A DNA stretch of 64,000 nucleotides from Aurantiacibacter poecillastricola (lineage in GTDB: Bacteria > Pseudomonadota > Alphaproteobacteria > Sphingomonadales > Sphingomonadaceae): assembly GCF_030730945.1 (NCBI RefSeq), contig NZ_JAVAMS010000001.1:1178001-1242000 (forward strand). Direction: 5' to 3'. Shown one piece after another: positions 15,748 to 23,849 of the stretch. The notes beneath the pieces were generated by a model. The model did not search any database. It had not been told where the DNA came from and worked only from the letters and a program-made list of their open reading frames with translations. Position numbers and translations under genes: made by a program. Positions within the stretch are counted from its first letter, which is position 1. Every line of letters begins with the position of its first letter.

Positions 15748-16742
15748 TGGACCTCACAACCATCTGGGCCTTTATCATCGCCTTTGCCGTGTTCGCCTAT
15801 GTGGTGATGGACGGCTTCGACCTCGGCATCGGCATCCTCTTCCCTACTTTCGATCCGGGGCGCGAGCGGGACCGGGCGATGAACTCCATCGCGCCCGTCT
15901 GGGATGGCAACGAGACCTGGCTGGTGCTGGGCGGGGGCGGGCTCTTCGCCGCATTCCCGCTCGCCTATGCGGTGATCCTGCCTGCAACCTATCCCCTCAT
16001 CAGCGCCATGCTGCTGGGACTCGTCTTCCGCGGCGTGGCGTTCGAGTATCGCTGGCGTGATCCATCACACCGCCGTCTCTGGGACTTCGCCTTTACGGGC
16101 GGATCGCTGGTCGCCGCTATGGCTCAGGGGATGACCCTGGGCGCGCTGCTCCAGGGCATCGAGGTATCGGGCCGCTCCTACGCCGGCAGCTGGTGGGACT
16201 GGCTGACGCCCTATACGCTGCTGACGGGCCTCGGCACGGTGGCGGGCTACGCGCTGCTCGGCGCGACATGGCTGATCTGGAAGCTCGACGGGGAGGGGCA
16301 GGCGCATGCCCGTAAGCTGGCCCTGCGCGCGGCGGTCGCGACGCTGGCGCTGATGGGCGCGGTGAGTATCTACAACGTACTCCTCAATGCTGAATACGCC
16401 GCGCGCTGGCTGACCGCGCCGGAGATCTACTTTGCAGCGCCCGTGCCGATCATCACTGCCATCGTCGCCATCTCGCTGCTGCGCGCGGTGCGCAAGGAGC
16501 GCAATTCCAAGCCCTTCTGGCTGTCGCTGCTGCTGTTCTTCTTCGGCATGGCGGGCCTCGGAGTGACGATCTGGCCCTTCGTGATCCCGCCTGACGTCAC
16601 CATTTGGGACGCCGCCGCGCCCGAGCGCAGCCAGGTCTTCATGCTGGTGGGAGTGGCCATCACCATGCCGCTGATTATCGCCTATACCGCCTGGGCCTAC
16701 TGGGTCTTCCGAGGCAAGGTTGAGGATGAGGGGTATCACTAA
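15747..16742 (+). CDS. cydB: cytochrome bd ubiquinol oxidase subunit II
   Basis: The second large membrane subunit of the bd oxidase. The 331-residue protein begins MDLTTIWAFIIAFAVFAYVV, followed by the signature DGFDLGIGILFP and WDGNETWLVLGGGGLFAAFP. It has eight or nine hydrophobic helices. The ATG at 15747 uses the last base of the cydA stop, so the two are translationally coupled, with AGAGGAGG upstream as ribosome site. A longer in-frame extension back to 15330 overlaps cydA and is not needed. Confidence 0.95.
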   Translation: MDLTTIWAFIIAFAVFAYVVMDGFDLGIGILFPTFDPGRERDRAMNSIAPVWDGNETWLVLGGGGLFAAFPLAYAVILPATYPLISAMLLGLVFRGVAFEYRWRDPSHRRLWDFAFTGGSLVAAMAQGMTLGALLQGIEVSGRSYAGSWWDWLTPYTLLTGLGTVAGYALLGATWLIWKLDGEGQAHARKLALRAAVATLALMGAVSIYNVLLNAEYAARWLTAPEIYFAAPVPIITAIVAISLLRAVRKERNSKPFWLSLLLFFFGMAGLGVTIWPFVIPPDVTIWDAAAPERSQVFMLVGVAITMPLIIAYTAWAYWVFRGKVEDEGYH

Positions 16743-16780
16743 TCCCCTCAAGTAACGAAGTGATAGGGGAACAGGACATC

Positions 16781-16933
16781 ATGCACGCGCCTCGCCGCAA
16801 TCTCCCCAGGAAGCCTTCACAGGAACCCGGTCCGCTTTGGAAGCGCCTCGCGTGGATGGCGGGGATCTGGGCGACCAGTATCGCTGTGCTGGGCGCGGTG
16901 GCGATGGTGATCCGCTGGTGGCTCGCCCCCTGA
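16781..16933 (+). CDS. DUF2474 small subunit of CIO-type cytochrome bd
   Basis: A 50-residue membrane peptide translated here by hand. A basic N-terminus leads into WKRLAWMAGIWATSIAVLGA and VAMVIRWWLAP, a single TM helix. It matches the DUF2474 family of tiny proteins encoded after cioAB, functional counterparts of CydX that stabilise the oxidase. It starts 38 bases after cydB, behind an AGGGGAACAGGA ribosome region, and ends before the LOG-family gene. It is easily missed because of its size. Confidence 0.82.
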   Translation: MHAPRRNLPRKPSQEPGPLWKRLAWMAGIWATSIAVLGAVAMVIRWWLAP

Positions 16934-17003
16934 ACTCTCCGCTTCAAATCGCCGCGGGGACACTCTAGGCCCGCTCGCACCGAATGCGAGAGGAGAGCCG
17001 CGC

Positions 17004-17924
17004 GTGGCAGACCAGCCCGACAATACCGATCACGACCTCAAGGATCACAAGTTCTACCATGCCGACATGGAGGCAGGCTTCGCCGACTCCATCGACAATT
17101 CCACGCCGCAGACGCGGCACCCGGCCTACCGCCTAGCCTTCCGCGACGAGGATTTCCTGCTGCGCGAGGAACTGCGCCCGGTTCGCTTCCAGCTCGAGCT
17201 GCTGAAACCCACCATGGTGCTGGACGAGGCGCGCGTCGGCTCCACGCTCGTGATGTACGGCTCTGCCCGTATCCCTCCGCCCGAAGCGACCGATGAGGCG
17301 CTGAGACAGGCCGAGCAACTGCCTGAGGAGGAGGCGGTTGTGGTGCGCAACCTTGCCAAGAAGGCGAAGTACTATGCCGAGGCCTATCGTCTCGCGCGCA
17401 TGGTGACGGAAAAATCCATCGTCGAGGAAGGGCAGCGGCAATTCGTGGTGTGCTCGGGCGGCGGCCCGTCGATCATGGAAGCCGCCAATCGCGGCGCGAG
17501 CGATGCGGGCGGGGAGAGCATCGGCCTCAACATCATCCTGCCGCACGAACAGGCGCCCAATCCTTACGTCACGCCATACCTGTCTTTGAACTTCCACTAT
17601 TTCGCGCTGCGCAAGATGCACTTCCTGATCCGCGCGCGGGCGGTGGCCGTGTTCCCCGGCGGCTTCGGCACGATGGACGAGATGTTCGAGTTGCTCACCC
17701 TGATCCAGACCGGCAAGATGAAGCGCATCCCGGTGCTGCTCTTCGGCAAGGACTTCTGGACCCGCGTCTTGAATTTCGAGGCGATTGCCGAGGAAGGCAC
17801 GATCTCGAAGAAGGACCTCGATCTCATTACCTGGTGCGAAACGGCCGAGGACGGCTGGGACGCCATCCGCGAATTCTACTGCCTCAAGGAGAACGGTGCA
17901 GTGGGGATGGATTGCGAGGTCTGA
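17004..17924 (+). CDS. LOG-family Rossmann protein (TIGR00730)
   Basis: Likely a nucleoside 5'-monophosphate phosphoribohydrolase of the LOG (lysine decarboxylase-like) family. The 306-residue protein has the nucleotide loop CSGGGPSIMEAANRGASDAG and the PGGFGTMDEMFELLTLIQTGK signature with the catalytic Glu. An N-terminal extension of about 110 residues precedes the core. The start is a GTG at 17004 with an AGGAGAG ribosome site. It is a single gene ending at a strong hairpin shared with the convergent secreted-protein gene. Cytokinin-type activation is known for plant homologues; the bacterial substrate is uncertain. Confidence 0.85.
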   Translation: MADQPDNTDHDLKDHKFYHADMEAGFADSIDNSTPQTRHPAYRLAFRDEDFLLREELRPVRFQLELLKPTMVLDEARVGSTLVMYGSARIPPPEATDEALRQAEQLPEEEAVVVRNLAKKAKYYAEAYRLARMVTEKSIVEEGQRQFVVCSGGGPSIMEAANRGASDAGGESIGLNIILPHEQAPNPYVTPYLSLNFHYFALRKMHFLIRARAVAVFPGGFGTMDEMFELLTLIQTGKMKRIPVLLFGKDFWTRVLNFEAIAEEGTISKKDLDLITWCETAEDGWDAIREFYCLKENGAVGMDCEV

Positions 17925-17944
17925 GGGCTCGCCGAGAACGAGAG

Positions 17945-17975
17945 CCTTACCGGGCGGACAGACCGCCCGGCAAGG
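17945..17975. terminator. bidirectional hairpin between convergent genes
   Basis: A perfect 8-base stem CCGGGCGG-ACAGA-CCGCCCGG (17950-17970) is extended across a mismatch by CCTT/AAGG. It sits between the LOG-family gene (plus) and the secreted-protein gene (minus). There is no U-tract, so it may pause or stop transcription weakly or act as a 3' end stabiliser. Confidence 0.65.
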
Positions 17976-17983
17976 CGTTCCGA

Positions 17984-18454
17984 TTACTGGCTGCTCACCT
18001 CGGAGATATACAGCGTGGCCGACGTCAGCCCGCTGTCGGCGTAGGTTCCGACCCAGATGTCGTACTGGCCGCTTTGCGGATTGGCCATGCGCACCATGGG
18101 GTTGAGACCTTCGCCCCCGTCGTCGTCGCAGTACCATGATCCGTCGGGCGCGTTGACGACCAGGGTCGTGTCGCTGTCGGCATCGACGGAGATGATTAGG
18201 GGAAAGGATCCGCTGTCGTACTGCACACGGTAATCCGGTGCATTCGAGATGTAGCCCGAACATTCCCCGCTGGCGTTCTGCGCATCGCGGCTGCCCCCAG
18301 CTTGCACCCTCACGGTATGAGGATCGGGCGTGAAACCCGCCTTGAGCGACGTCGAACCGAAGTTCGGGTCGAGATCGTAATCCTGCGCGACGCCTGCCGA
18401 AGCGACACATCCGATAGCAAGCGCAACTGCGAAATGAGCGCGTTTGAGAATCAT
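17984..18454 (-). CDS. small secreted protein with a beta-rich PPC-like domain
   Basis: A 156-residue protein with a clear signal peptide (ILKRAHFAVALAIGCVASAGVAQ). The mature part has DPNFGSTSLKAGFTPDPHTVRV, a Cys pair (GECSGYI and WYCDDDGG) that could form a disulfide, and the pattern NPMVRMANPQSGQYDIWVGTY. The last resembles pre-peptidase C-terminal beta-sandwich domains. A strong AGGAGGGG ribosome site precedes the ATG. Function is unknown; a periplasmic or extracellular binding role is only a guess. Upstream is the perfect short palindrome TTGAC-T-GTCAA (18509-18519). It converges on the LOG-family gene. Confidence 0.75.
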   Translation of the reverse strand: MILKRAHFAVALAIGCVASAGVAQDYDLDPNFGSTSLKAGFTPDPHTVRVQAGGSRDAQNASGECSGYISNAPDYRVQYDSGSFPLIISVDADSDTTLVVNAPDGSWYCDDDGGEGLNPMVRMANPQSGQYDIWVGTYADSGLTSATLYISEVSSQ

Positions 18455-18508
18455 GTTGAACCCCTCCTGTTGCCTGACCCAGGCGGCGCGGGCGTTCCAA
18501 AGATTGCT

Positions 18509-18519
18509 TTGACTGTCAA
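18509..18519. promoter_or_regulatory. short palindrome upstream of the secreted-protein gene
   Basis: TTGAC-T-GTCAA reads the same on both strands apart from the central base. It lies about 55 bases before the gene's ATG at 18454. It includes a -35-like TTGACA on the minus strand, but no good -10 box follows at 17 bases. It may be an operator or chance. Confidence 0.3.
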
Positions 18520-18622
18520 TATCGACGCATTAACCATGCGATAAAGAACAACTTTCCTGCGTCGTCGTAGGCTCTGGCGGGTCAGAATTCGTGAAGATCG
18601 AGATGGCCCTCATTCGACCAGA

Positions 18623-19375
18623 TCAGCGCACGGCCTGGTGACCCAGGGGGCCATTGCCGAACCCGAAGCCGGGCGCGCTCTTTAGGGCCTCGCGCACGAA
18701 CAGGCGCGCCTCGGCGATGCCCCGTTCGAGGTCGAGCCCGTGGCCGAGATGCGTGGCGATCGCGCTCGACAGCGTACAGCCAGTGCCGTGCGTATGTTTC
18801 GTGACGATGCGCGCATCGCTCCACACCACATCGACCTTGCCGGGGCGCACAAGGCGGTCCTCCACCATCGGTCCATCGGCGTCGCCGCCCTTGGCAAGGT
18901 AGGCCACGCCGCGCGAAGCCATGCCGGAAGCACCGCCCAGCGCCTCCAGTTCGGGGACGTTGGGAGTGGTGAGGGTAGCGAGCTCCATCAGCCATTCGAA
19001 CACCTCCACCGTGGCCTCGTCCGCCAGCACGCTGCCGCTGGTGGCGACCATCACGGGGTCGAAGACGATAGGCTTGCCAAGATCCTCCAGCCGGTCCGCC
19101 ACGACTTCGGCGATGTCGGCGCTGCCCAGCATGCCGATCTTTACCGCGTCCGCGCCGATGTCTTCCAGGCACGCGTCGATCTGCGCGGCGACGAAATTGG
19201 GCGAGAGCGCCTCCACTCCGGCAACGCCGCGGGTGTTCTGGGCTGTGACGGCGGTGATGGCCGTCATGGCATAGCCGCCCAGCATGGTGATCGTCTTGAT
19301 GTCGGCCTGGATGCCGGCCCCGCCCGAGCTATCGGACCCGGCGATGACTAGGATGCGGGGCGGGCGCGCGCTCAA
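18623..19375 (-). CDS. thiD: hydroxymethylpyrimidine/phosphomethylpyrimidine kinase
   Basis: Phosphorylates HMP and HMP-phosphate in thiamine synthesis. The 250-residue ribokinase-fold protein has AGSDSSGGAGIQADIKT (12-28), the substrate and nucleotide block FDPVMVATSG, and the C-terminal anion hole THGTGCTLSSAIA with the catalytic region. The first codon appears to be TTG at 19375, three bases after the glmM stop. No ATG or GTG fits. It is co-transcribed with glmM. Confidence 0.93.
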   Translation of the reverse strand: MSARPPRILVIAGSDSSGGAGIQADIKTITMLGGYAMTAITAVTAQNTRGVAGVEALSPNFVAAQIDACLEDIGADAVKIGMLGSADIAEVVADRLEDLGKPIVFDPVMVATSGSVLADEATVEVFEWLMELATLTTPNVPELEALGGASGMASRGVAYLAKGGDADGPMVEDRLVRPGKVDVVWSDARIVTKHTHGTGCTLSSAIATHLGHGLDLERGIAEARLFVREALKSAPGFGFGNGPLGHQAVR

Positions 19376-19378
19376 TGG

Positions 19379-20716
19379 CTAAACGGCGGCCTTCACCGCG
19401 TCGCAGATGGAATCGACGACGCGCTCGACATGGCTCTCGTCATCGCCTTCGGCCATCACGCGGATGACAGGCTCGGTACCGGACTTGCGGATCACCAACC
19501 GCCCGTTGCCGCCAAGCTCGCCCTTGGCAGAGGCGATGGCGTCCTTCACGCTCTGCTCCTCCAGCGGATCGCCGCCTTCGTAGCGCACGTTCTTCAGCAG
19601 TTGCGGAACGGGATCGAACAGGTGCAGCACTTCGCTGGCGGGCTTGCCGGTGCGTACCAGCGCGGCGAGCACCTGCAGTGCGGCGACGGTGCCATCGCCG
19701 GTGGTGGCGTGGTCGAGCAGGATCATGTGGCCCGACTGCTCCCCGCCGACATTGTAGCCGCCCGACTTCATCGCGCCCAGCACGTAGCGGTCGCCCACCT
19801 TGGTGCGCACCAATTCCAGGCCCTTGCCGGTCAGGAACCGCTCCAGCCCGAGATTGGACATGACCGTGGCCACCACGCCGCCGCCGCGCAGCCTTCCGTC
19901 CTTGGCCCAGCGGCTGCCGATCAGCGCCATGATCTGGTCGCCATCGACCGCGCGGCCCTTCTCGTCGATCACGATCAGACGATCGGCATCGCCATCGAGC
20001 GCAATGCCGAGGTCCGCGCCTTCCTCGACCACCCGCTTCTGGATGGCTTCAAGATGCGTGGAGCCGACGCCTGCATTGATGTTGAGACCGTTGGGAGCGA
20101 CGCCCATCGCGACAACTTCCGCGCCCAGTTCCCACACGGCGGTGGGGGTCACGTCGTAAGCGGCGCCATGCGCGCAATCGACCACGATTTTGAGCCCGTC
20201 CAAACGGCAGTCCTCGGGCAGCGACTGCTTGACCGCGTGGATATAGCGCCCGCGTGCATCGTCGATCCGGCGAGCGCGGCCGATGGCCTCGCCCTCGGCC
20301 AGCGTCTGCTCGCTTGCCATCGCCGCCTCGATCGCTTCCTCGTCCTCGTCCGACAGCTTGAAACCGTCCGGGCCGAACAGCTTGATGCCGTTATCGTCAT
20401 AGGGGTTGTGGCTTGCCGAGATCATTACCCCGATATCGGCCCGCATCTCACGCGTGAGCAGGGCGACGGCAGGCGTGGGCAGGGGTCCTGTCATGATCAC
20501 GTCCATGCCCACGCTGGTAAAGCCCGCCACCAGCGCGTTCTCCATCATGTAGCCCGACAGGCGTGTGTCCTTGCCGATCACCACTCGGTGCTTGTGCTTG
20601 CCGCGGAGGAAATGATGCCCGGCGGCCTGCCCTACCTTCATCGCGGTGGCGGCGTTAAGTTTGCGTCCGTTGGCGCGTCCGCGGATGCCGTCCGTACCGA
20701 AAAACTCGCGTCCCAT
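19379..20716 (-). CDS. glmM: phosphoglucosamine mutase
   Basis: Converts glucosamine-6-phosphate to glucosamine-1-phosphate for peptidoglycan and LPS precursors. The 445-residue protein has the phosphoserine loop [19 protein letters not shown], the metal-binding loop ALDGDADR, and the sugar/phosphate blocks GGEQSGH and [15 protein letters not shown]. Its length is typical of the family. The ATG at 20716 has AAGGGACACGC upstream. It leads a glmM-thiD operon and is divergent from sodB. Confidence 0.97.
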   Translation of the reverse strand: MGREFFGTDGIRGRANGRKLNAATAMKVGQAAGHHFLRGKHKHRVVIGKDTRLSGYMMENALVAGFTSVGMDVIMTGPLPTPAVALLTREMRADIGVMISASHNPYDDNGIKLFGPDGFKLSDEDEEAIEAAMASEQTLAEGEAIGRARRIDDARGRYIHAVKQSLPEDCRLDGLKIVVDCAHGAAYDVTPTAVWELGAEVVAMGVAPNGLNINAGVGSTHLEAIQKRVVEEGADLGIALDGDADRLIVIDEKGRAVDGDQIMALIGSRWAKDGRLRGGGVVATVMSNLGLERFLTGKGLELVRTKVGDRYVLGAMKSGGYNVGGEQSGHMILLDHATTGDGTVAALQVLAALVRTGKPASEVLHLFDPVPQLLKNVRYEGGDPLEEQSVKDAIASAKGELGGNGRLVIRKSGTEPVIRVMAEGDDESHVERVVDSICDAVKAAV

Positions 20717-20884
20717 GCGTGTCCCTTGCCAAATGCCTCAACTTGTTTTGCGCATGCCATGCCGTCATTCGGCCCTCTTGTCACGGGTGGAGCGGACGGG
20801 CAGGAAATTCTCGGGCAAAGTTGCAACGACAGGCAGCTTTGCGCGTTGAGCCAACGAAAACCGAATTAACAGGAGTATGCTCAC

Positions 20885-21496
20885 ATGGCCTTTTCCCTCA
20901 CACCCCTTCCTTTCGACAAGGAAGCCATTGCCCCGGCGATCACCGCGGAGACGTTCAGCTACCATCATGGCAAGCACCATCAGGCGTATGTCGACAAGAC
21001 CAACAAGGCCATCGAAGGCACCGACCATGACGGCAAGTCGCTGATCGAGGTCATCGCCGCGGCGCGTCGCAGCGACCAGGGCCTGTTCAACAATGCCGCC
21101 CAGACCTGGAACCACGGTTTCTACTGGAATTCGTTGACGCCCTCGACCAGTGGCCCCTCGGGCGATCTCGCCAGCAAGATCGACGAAGCCTTCGGCTCGC
21201 TCGACAAGCTGAAGGATGAATTGAAGTCCAAGGGCGCCGGCCACTTCGCCAGCGGCTGGGTATGGCTGGCCGAAAAGGGCGGAAAGCTCTCCGTCGAGGA
21301 CAGCCACGATGCGGATACGCTTGCCGACGGCGACATGAACCCGCTCCTCGTTGTCGACCTGTGGGAGCATGCCTACTACCTGGACCACCAGAATGCCCGC
21401 CCGAGCTATCTCGATGCGGTTGTGGACGGACATCTCAACTGGGATTTTGCTGCCGACAATCTGGCGCGCGGCACCACCTGGGCATATCCCGGCTGA
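20885..21496 (+). CDS. sodB: iron superoxide dismutase
   Basis: Dismutates superoxide in the cytoplasm. The 203-residue protein has the first metal His27 in FSYHHGKHHQAYVDK, the second His in WNHGFYWNSLTP, and the final ligands in VDLWEHAYYLDHQN. Residues around the active site favour the iron form. The ATG at 20885 has AGGAG nine bases upstream. It stands alone and ends at a rho-independent terminator at 21521-21556. Confidence 0.96.
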   Translation: MAFSLTPLPFDKEAIAPAITAETFSYHHGKHHQAYVDKTNKAIEGTDHDGKSLIEVIAAARRSDQGLFNNAAQTWNHGFYWNSLTPSTSGPSGDLASKIDEAFGSLDKLKDELKSKGAGHFASGWVWLAEKGGKLSVEDSHDADTLADGDMNPLLVVDLWEHAYYLDHQNARPSYLDAVVDGHLNWDFAADNLARGTTWAYPG

Positions 21497-21520
21497 TCTC
21501 GCTCGCGAGTTCGAAACATC

Positions 21521-21556
21521 AGGAGGGGCGCGATCCGAAAGGGTCGCGCCCCTTCT
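21521..21556. terminator. rho-independent terminator after sodB
   Basis: Stem AGGAGGGGCGCGA pairs with TCGCGCCCCTTCT (one G-T pair), with an inner CC/GG pair and a GAAA tetraloop (21537-21540 region), followed by TTCTCATT. It lies between sodB and the convergent AI-2E-type gene and could serve both. Confidence 0.8.
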
Positions 21557-21596
21557 CATTGAAGAGGCAATTTGCAACGTCCGGTCTGCGCTGCGG

Positions 21597-22745
21597 TCAC
21601 TCCTCGCCGGCGAGTTCGAGAAGGCTGCTCTCGAACAAGGGCTCGCCAAACAGGAAGCCGATGAAATTCGGTCGCCCGAGATGATCGACCAGCGCGGTGA
21701 GCGTCAGCAGGATCGGCACCGACAGCAATGCGCCGGTAACGCCCCAGATCCAGCCGAAATAGGACAGGGCGAGCAGGATCAGCACCGGGTTCATGGTGAA
21801 GCGGGCGCCCAGTACGGCAGGCGTGATGACATTCGCTTCCACGGTATGCAGACCGAGATAGGCGGCAGCGGGGATGAGGCCGACCAGCACGCTGTCGGCC
21901 GAGCCGATGCCGAACAGGCCCAGCAGCGTGAGCATGATCAGCGGACCGATGTAGGGGATGAAGTTGAGCAGCGCGGCGAGCCCGCCCCACATGATCGGCG
22001 CATCGAGGCCGATCGCCCACGCCCCGAATGCCACCACGACGCCCACGCAGGTGTTGATGAGGCCCACGGTGAGGATATAGGCCGCCACCCGGTCCTGGAC
22101 CTCGCGAATGGCGCGTGCGGCTTTCAGGCTGGCGCCCACCTGCTGGCGTTCGAGCAGCAAACGCCTGCGCAGGCGCACACGCGCCTCGATCATGAAGAAG
22201 GCGAGGAGGAAGGTCAGCAACAGCTCGAGCAGCACGGTCGGTGTGGCGAAGGCCACCTGTTCGAGCACGCTTGGCCCTGCCAGCACGACCTCGCGGTCAC
22301 TCTGTCCCCCGAACATCGTCACCAGCCTGTCGTTGAGATCGGCGACCCAGGCGAAGGTCGCTTGCAGCTCGGTGAAATGCTCGGCCACCTGGTCCGCCAT
22401 CGCGGGAACTTCTGTGTAAAGCGAAATGGCAGGCGCGAGCACGGCGGAGACCGCGAGCGCAAGCACCGAGAGGAAGAACAGCAGCGAGAGGATCGAGGCG
22501 AGAAAGTTGGGCAGCCAGGTCGCCAGCTTGTCGGCCAGCGGCGAGAGGATGATCGTCAGGATCAGTGCCGCCACCAGCGGCAGGAACACGACGGACCCGA
22601 TCGACAGGACGAAGGGCAGCGCGAGGAACAGCCCTATTGCCAGCAACACGACGAGCGAGGAGATCAGCCGCAGTTCCTGCGCCGCGAATGTCATGGCCCG
22701 GCGCTGCTTCCTGCGGCCTGCCGTGCTATCCCCCTCGGCGCTCAT
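21597..22745 (-). CDS. AI-2E/PerM-family membrane transporter
   Basis: A 382-residue polytopic membrane protein of the AI-2E transporter (formerly UPF0118/PerM) family. It has hydrophobic pairs at about residues 25-75, a soluble central part, and the signature block GLINTCVGVVVAFGAWAIGL and ALLNFIPYIGPLIMLTLLGL in the C-terminal half. Members export or exchange small molecules or ions; few are characterised. I chose the ATG at 22745 (MSAEGDST), because the longer frame extends into the ecfG gene. It lies downstream of nepR-ecfG on the same strand, so it may belong to the stress regulon. Confidence 0.85.
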   Translation of the reverse strand: MSAEGDSTAGRRKQRRAMTFAAQELRLISSLVVLLAIGLFLALPFVLSIGSVVFLPLVAALILTIILSPLADKLATWLPNFLASILSLLFFLSVLALAVSAVLAPAISLYTEVPAMADQVAEHFTELQATFAWVADLNDRLVTMFGGQSDREVVLAGPSVLEQVAFATPTVLLELLLTFLLAFFMIEARVRLRRRLLLERQQVGASLKAARAIREVQDRVAAYILTVGLINTCVGVVVAFGAWAIGLDAPIMWGGLAALLNFIPYIGPLIMLTLLGLFGIGSADSVLVGLIPAAAYLGLHTVEANVITPAVLGARFTMNPVLILLALSYFGWIWGVTGALLSVPILLTLTALVDHLGRPNFIGFLFGEPLFESSLLELAGEE

Positions 22746-22818
22746 CGCTTTGTCGTGTCTTTCTGCAATTCGGCTGCGCGCAGCATGTCCCTTGGGAGCC
22801 GCGCAATCAAGCGCGCAT

Positions 22819-23451
22819 CTATTTCCCTGCGGCAGCCTCGCCGCGTCCGGCGGCCACTTCGTCCAGCTCCTCCAGGATTGCCCGGTGGGCGGCGGGATCG
22901 GACAGGTCGCGATCGGGGATGTCGCCATCCTCCATCATGCTGGAAAGGGCTGCGCGGGCACGGCCAACGCGGCTCTTGATGGTGCCGACCGCGCAGCCGC
23001 AGATATTGGCCGCTTCCTCGTAGGAGAAGCCGCCGGCGCCCACCAGCAGAAGCGCCTCGCGCCGTTCGGGCGGGAGTGTGAGCAATGCGCGGTGGAGATC
23101 CGAGAGATGCAGCGGCTCCTCCTGACCCGCAGGCGCAGTCAGGATGCGCTCGGCGACCGTCTCGTCATACTCGCCGCGAAAGCGGTTGCGGCGCATATCA
23201 GTAAGATAGGCGTTGCGCAGGATTACGAAGGTCCAGGCGCGCATGGAGGTGCCGGGCTCGAACCTCTCCTGCGCGGCCCATGCCTTCAGCAGGGCTTCCT
23301 GCACGAGGTCGTCCGCCATGTCGGGACGGCCACACAGACCGCGCGCGAAGGCGCGCAGGTGAGGTACCACCTCGGTCAACTCGCGCTTGAAATCGCGCTT
23401 GTCCTGGGCGCTGCGCTCGGGCAGCTCCCGCTTTTCGGTGTTCTTGCTCAT
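22819..23451 (-). CDS. ecfG: EcfG-type (ECF15) general stress sigma factor
   Basis: Directs RNA polymerase to general stress promoters (GGAAC-N16/17-CGTT) in alphaproteobacteria. The 210-residue protein has sigma region 2 (HLRAFARGLCGRPDMADDLVQEALLKAW, read in two parts: 31-42 and 43-58) and region 4 (LPPERREALLLVGAGGFSYEE and GTIKSRVGRARAAL). Its ATG overlaps the nepR stop by 4 bases, the normal order for this module. The promoter upstream of nepR matches its own recognition pattern, which implies autoregulation. The third component, PhyR, is not in this window. Confidence 0.93.
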   Translation of the reverse strand: MSKNTEKRELPERSAQDKRDFKRELTEVVPHLRAFARGLCGRPDMADDLVQEALLKAWAAQERFEPGTSMRAWTFVILRNAYLTDMRRNRFRGEYDETVAERILTAPAGQEEPLHLSDLHRALLTLPPERREALLLVGAGGFSYEEAANICGCAVGTIKSRVGRARAALSSMMEDGDIPDRDLSDPAAHRAILEELDEVAAGRGEAAAGK

Positions 23452-23630
23452 TTGCGATCGGTTTCGTCGAACTTGGAAAGCAGGTTCTTGAACGAGTCCG
23501 GCAAAGGCTCATCAACCACCGAATCATAAAGCTTTTTCAGGCTTGAGGTCCATTCAGGATCGCTGCCCTTTATCTTCTCATCCTTCGATAGGCCCTTTTG
23601 CGGGCTGCTTTCGTCTTTTGACGATGTCAT
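23448..23630 (-). CDS. nepR: NepR anti-sigma factor
   Basis: A small anti-sigma factor that holds EcfG inactive until phosphorylated PhyR binds it. The 60-residue protein ends in the conserved NepR helices LKKLYDSVVDEPLPDSFKN and LLSKFDETDRK. The start at 23630 was chosen by homology to the core. An ATG at 23639, better placed behind GGGAT, and longer starts are possible. It overlaps ecfG by 4 bases. Translation of the region further upstream looks unlike the family. Confidence 0.88.
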   Translation of the reverse strand: MTSSKDESSPQKGLSKDEKIKGSDPEWTSSLKKLYDSVVDEPLPDSFKNLLSKFDETDRK

Positions 23631-23731
23631 GAGTTGCATATATCCCGTCGACATGCGCATTGCCGCTGTTGCGATCCTCGAGTTTCCCGCAAACAGCAAT
23701 TCGCGTAATCAGTTGCTGCGTGTGAAGGCGG

Positions 23732-23756
23732 AACGAAACGCTTATCATTCGGTTCC
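23732..23756 (-). promoter_or_regulatory. EcfG-dependent promoter of nepR-ecfG, near-palindromic
   Basis: On the minus strand GGAAC (complement of 23752-23756) and CGTT (complement of 23732-23735) are exactly 16 bases apart, the general stress consensus. On the plus strand GGAAC (23730-23734) is followed 16 bases later by GGTT (23751-23754), one base off consensus and pointing toward the kinase gene at 23850. The segment is thus an imperfect palindrome that could fire both ways. An autoregulatory loop is common for nepR-ecfG. Confidence 0.75.
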
Positions 23757-23849
23757 CCGATTGTCGAAGTGTCCGGCGCAGTAGTTGCGTTCGCACGGCC
23801 ATGTGGCCAAGAGGGGGCGAAAGAGCCCTTTTCGGGTCGAGGAGTAAAC

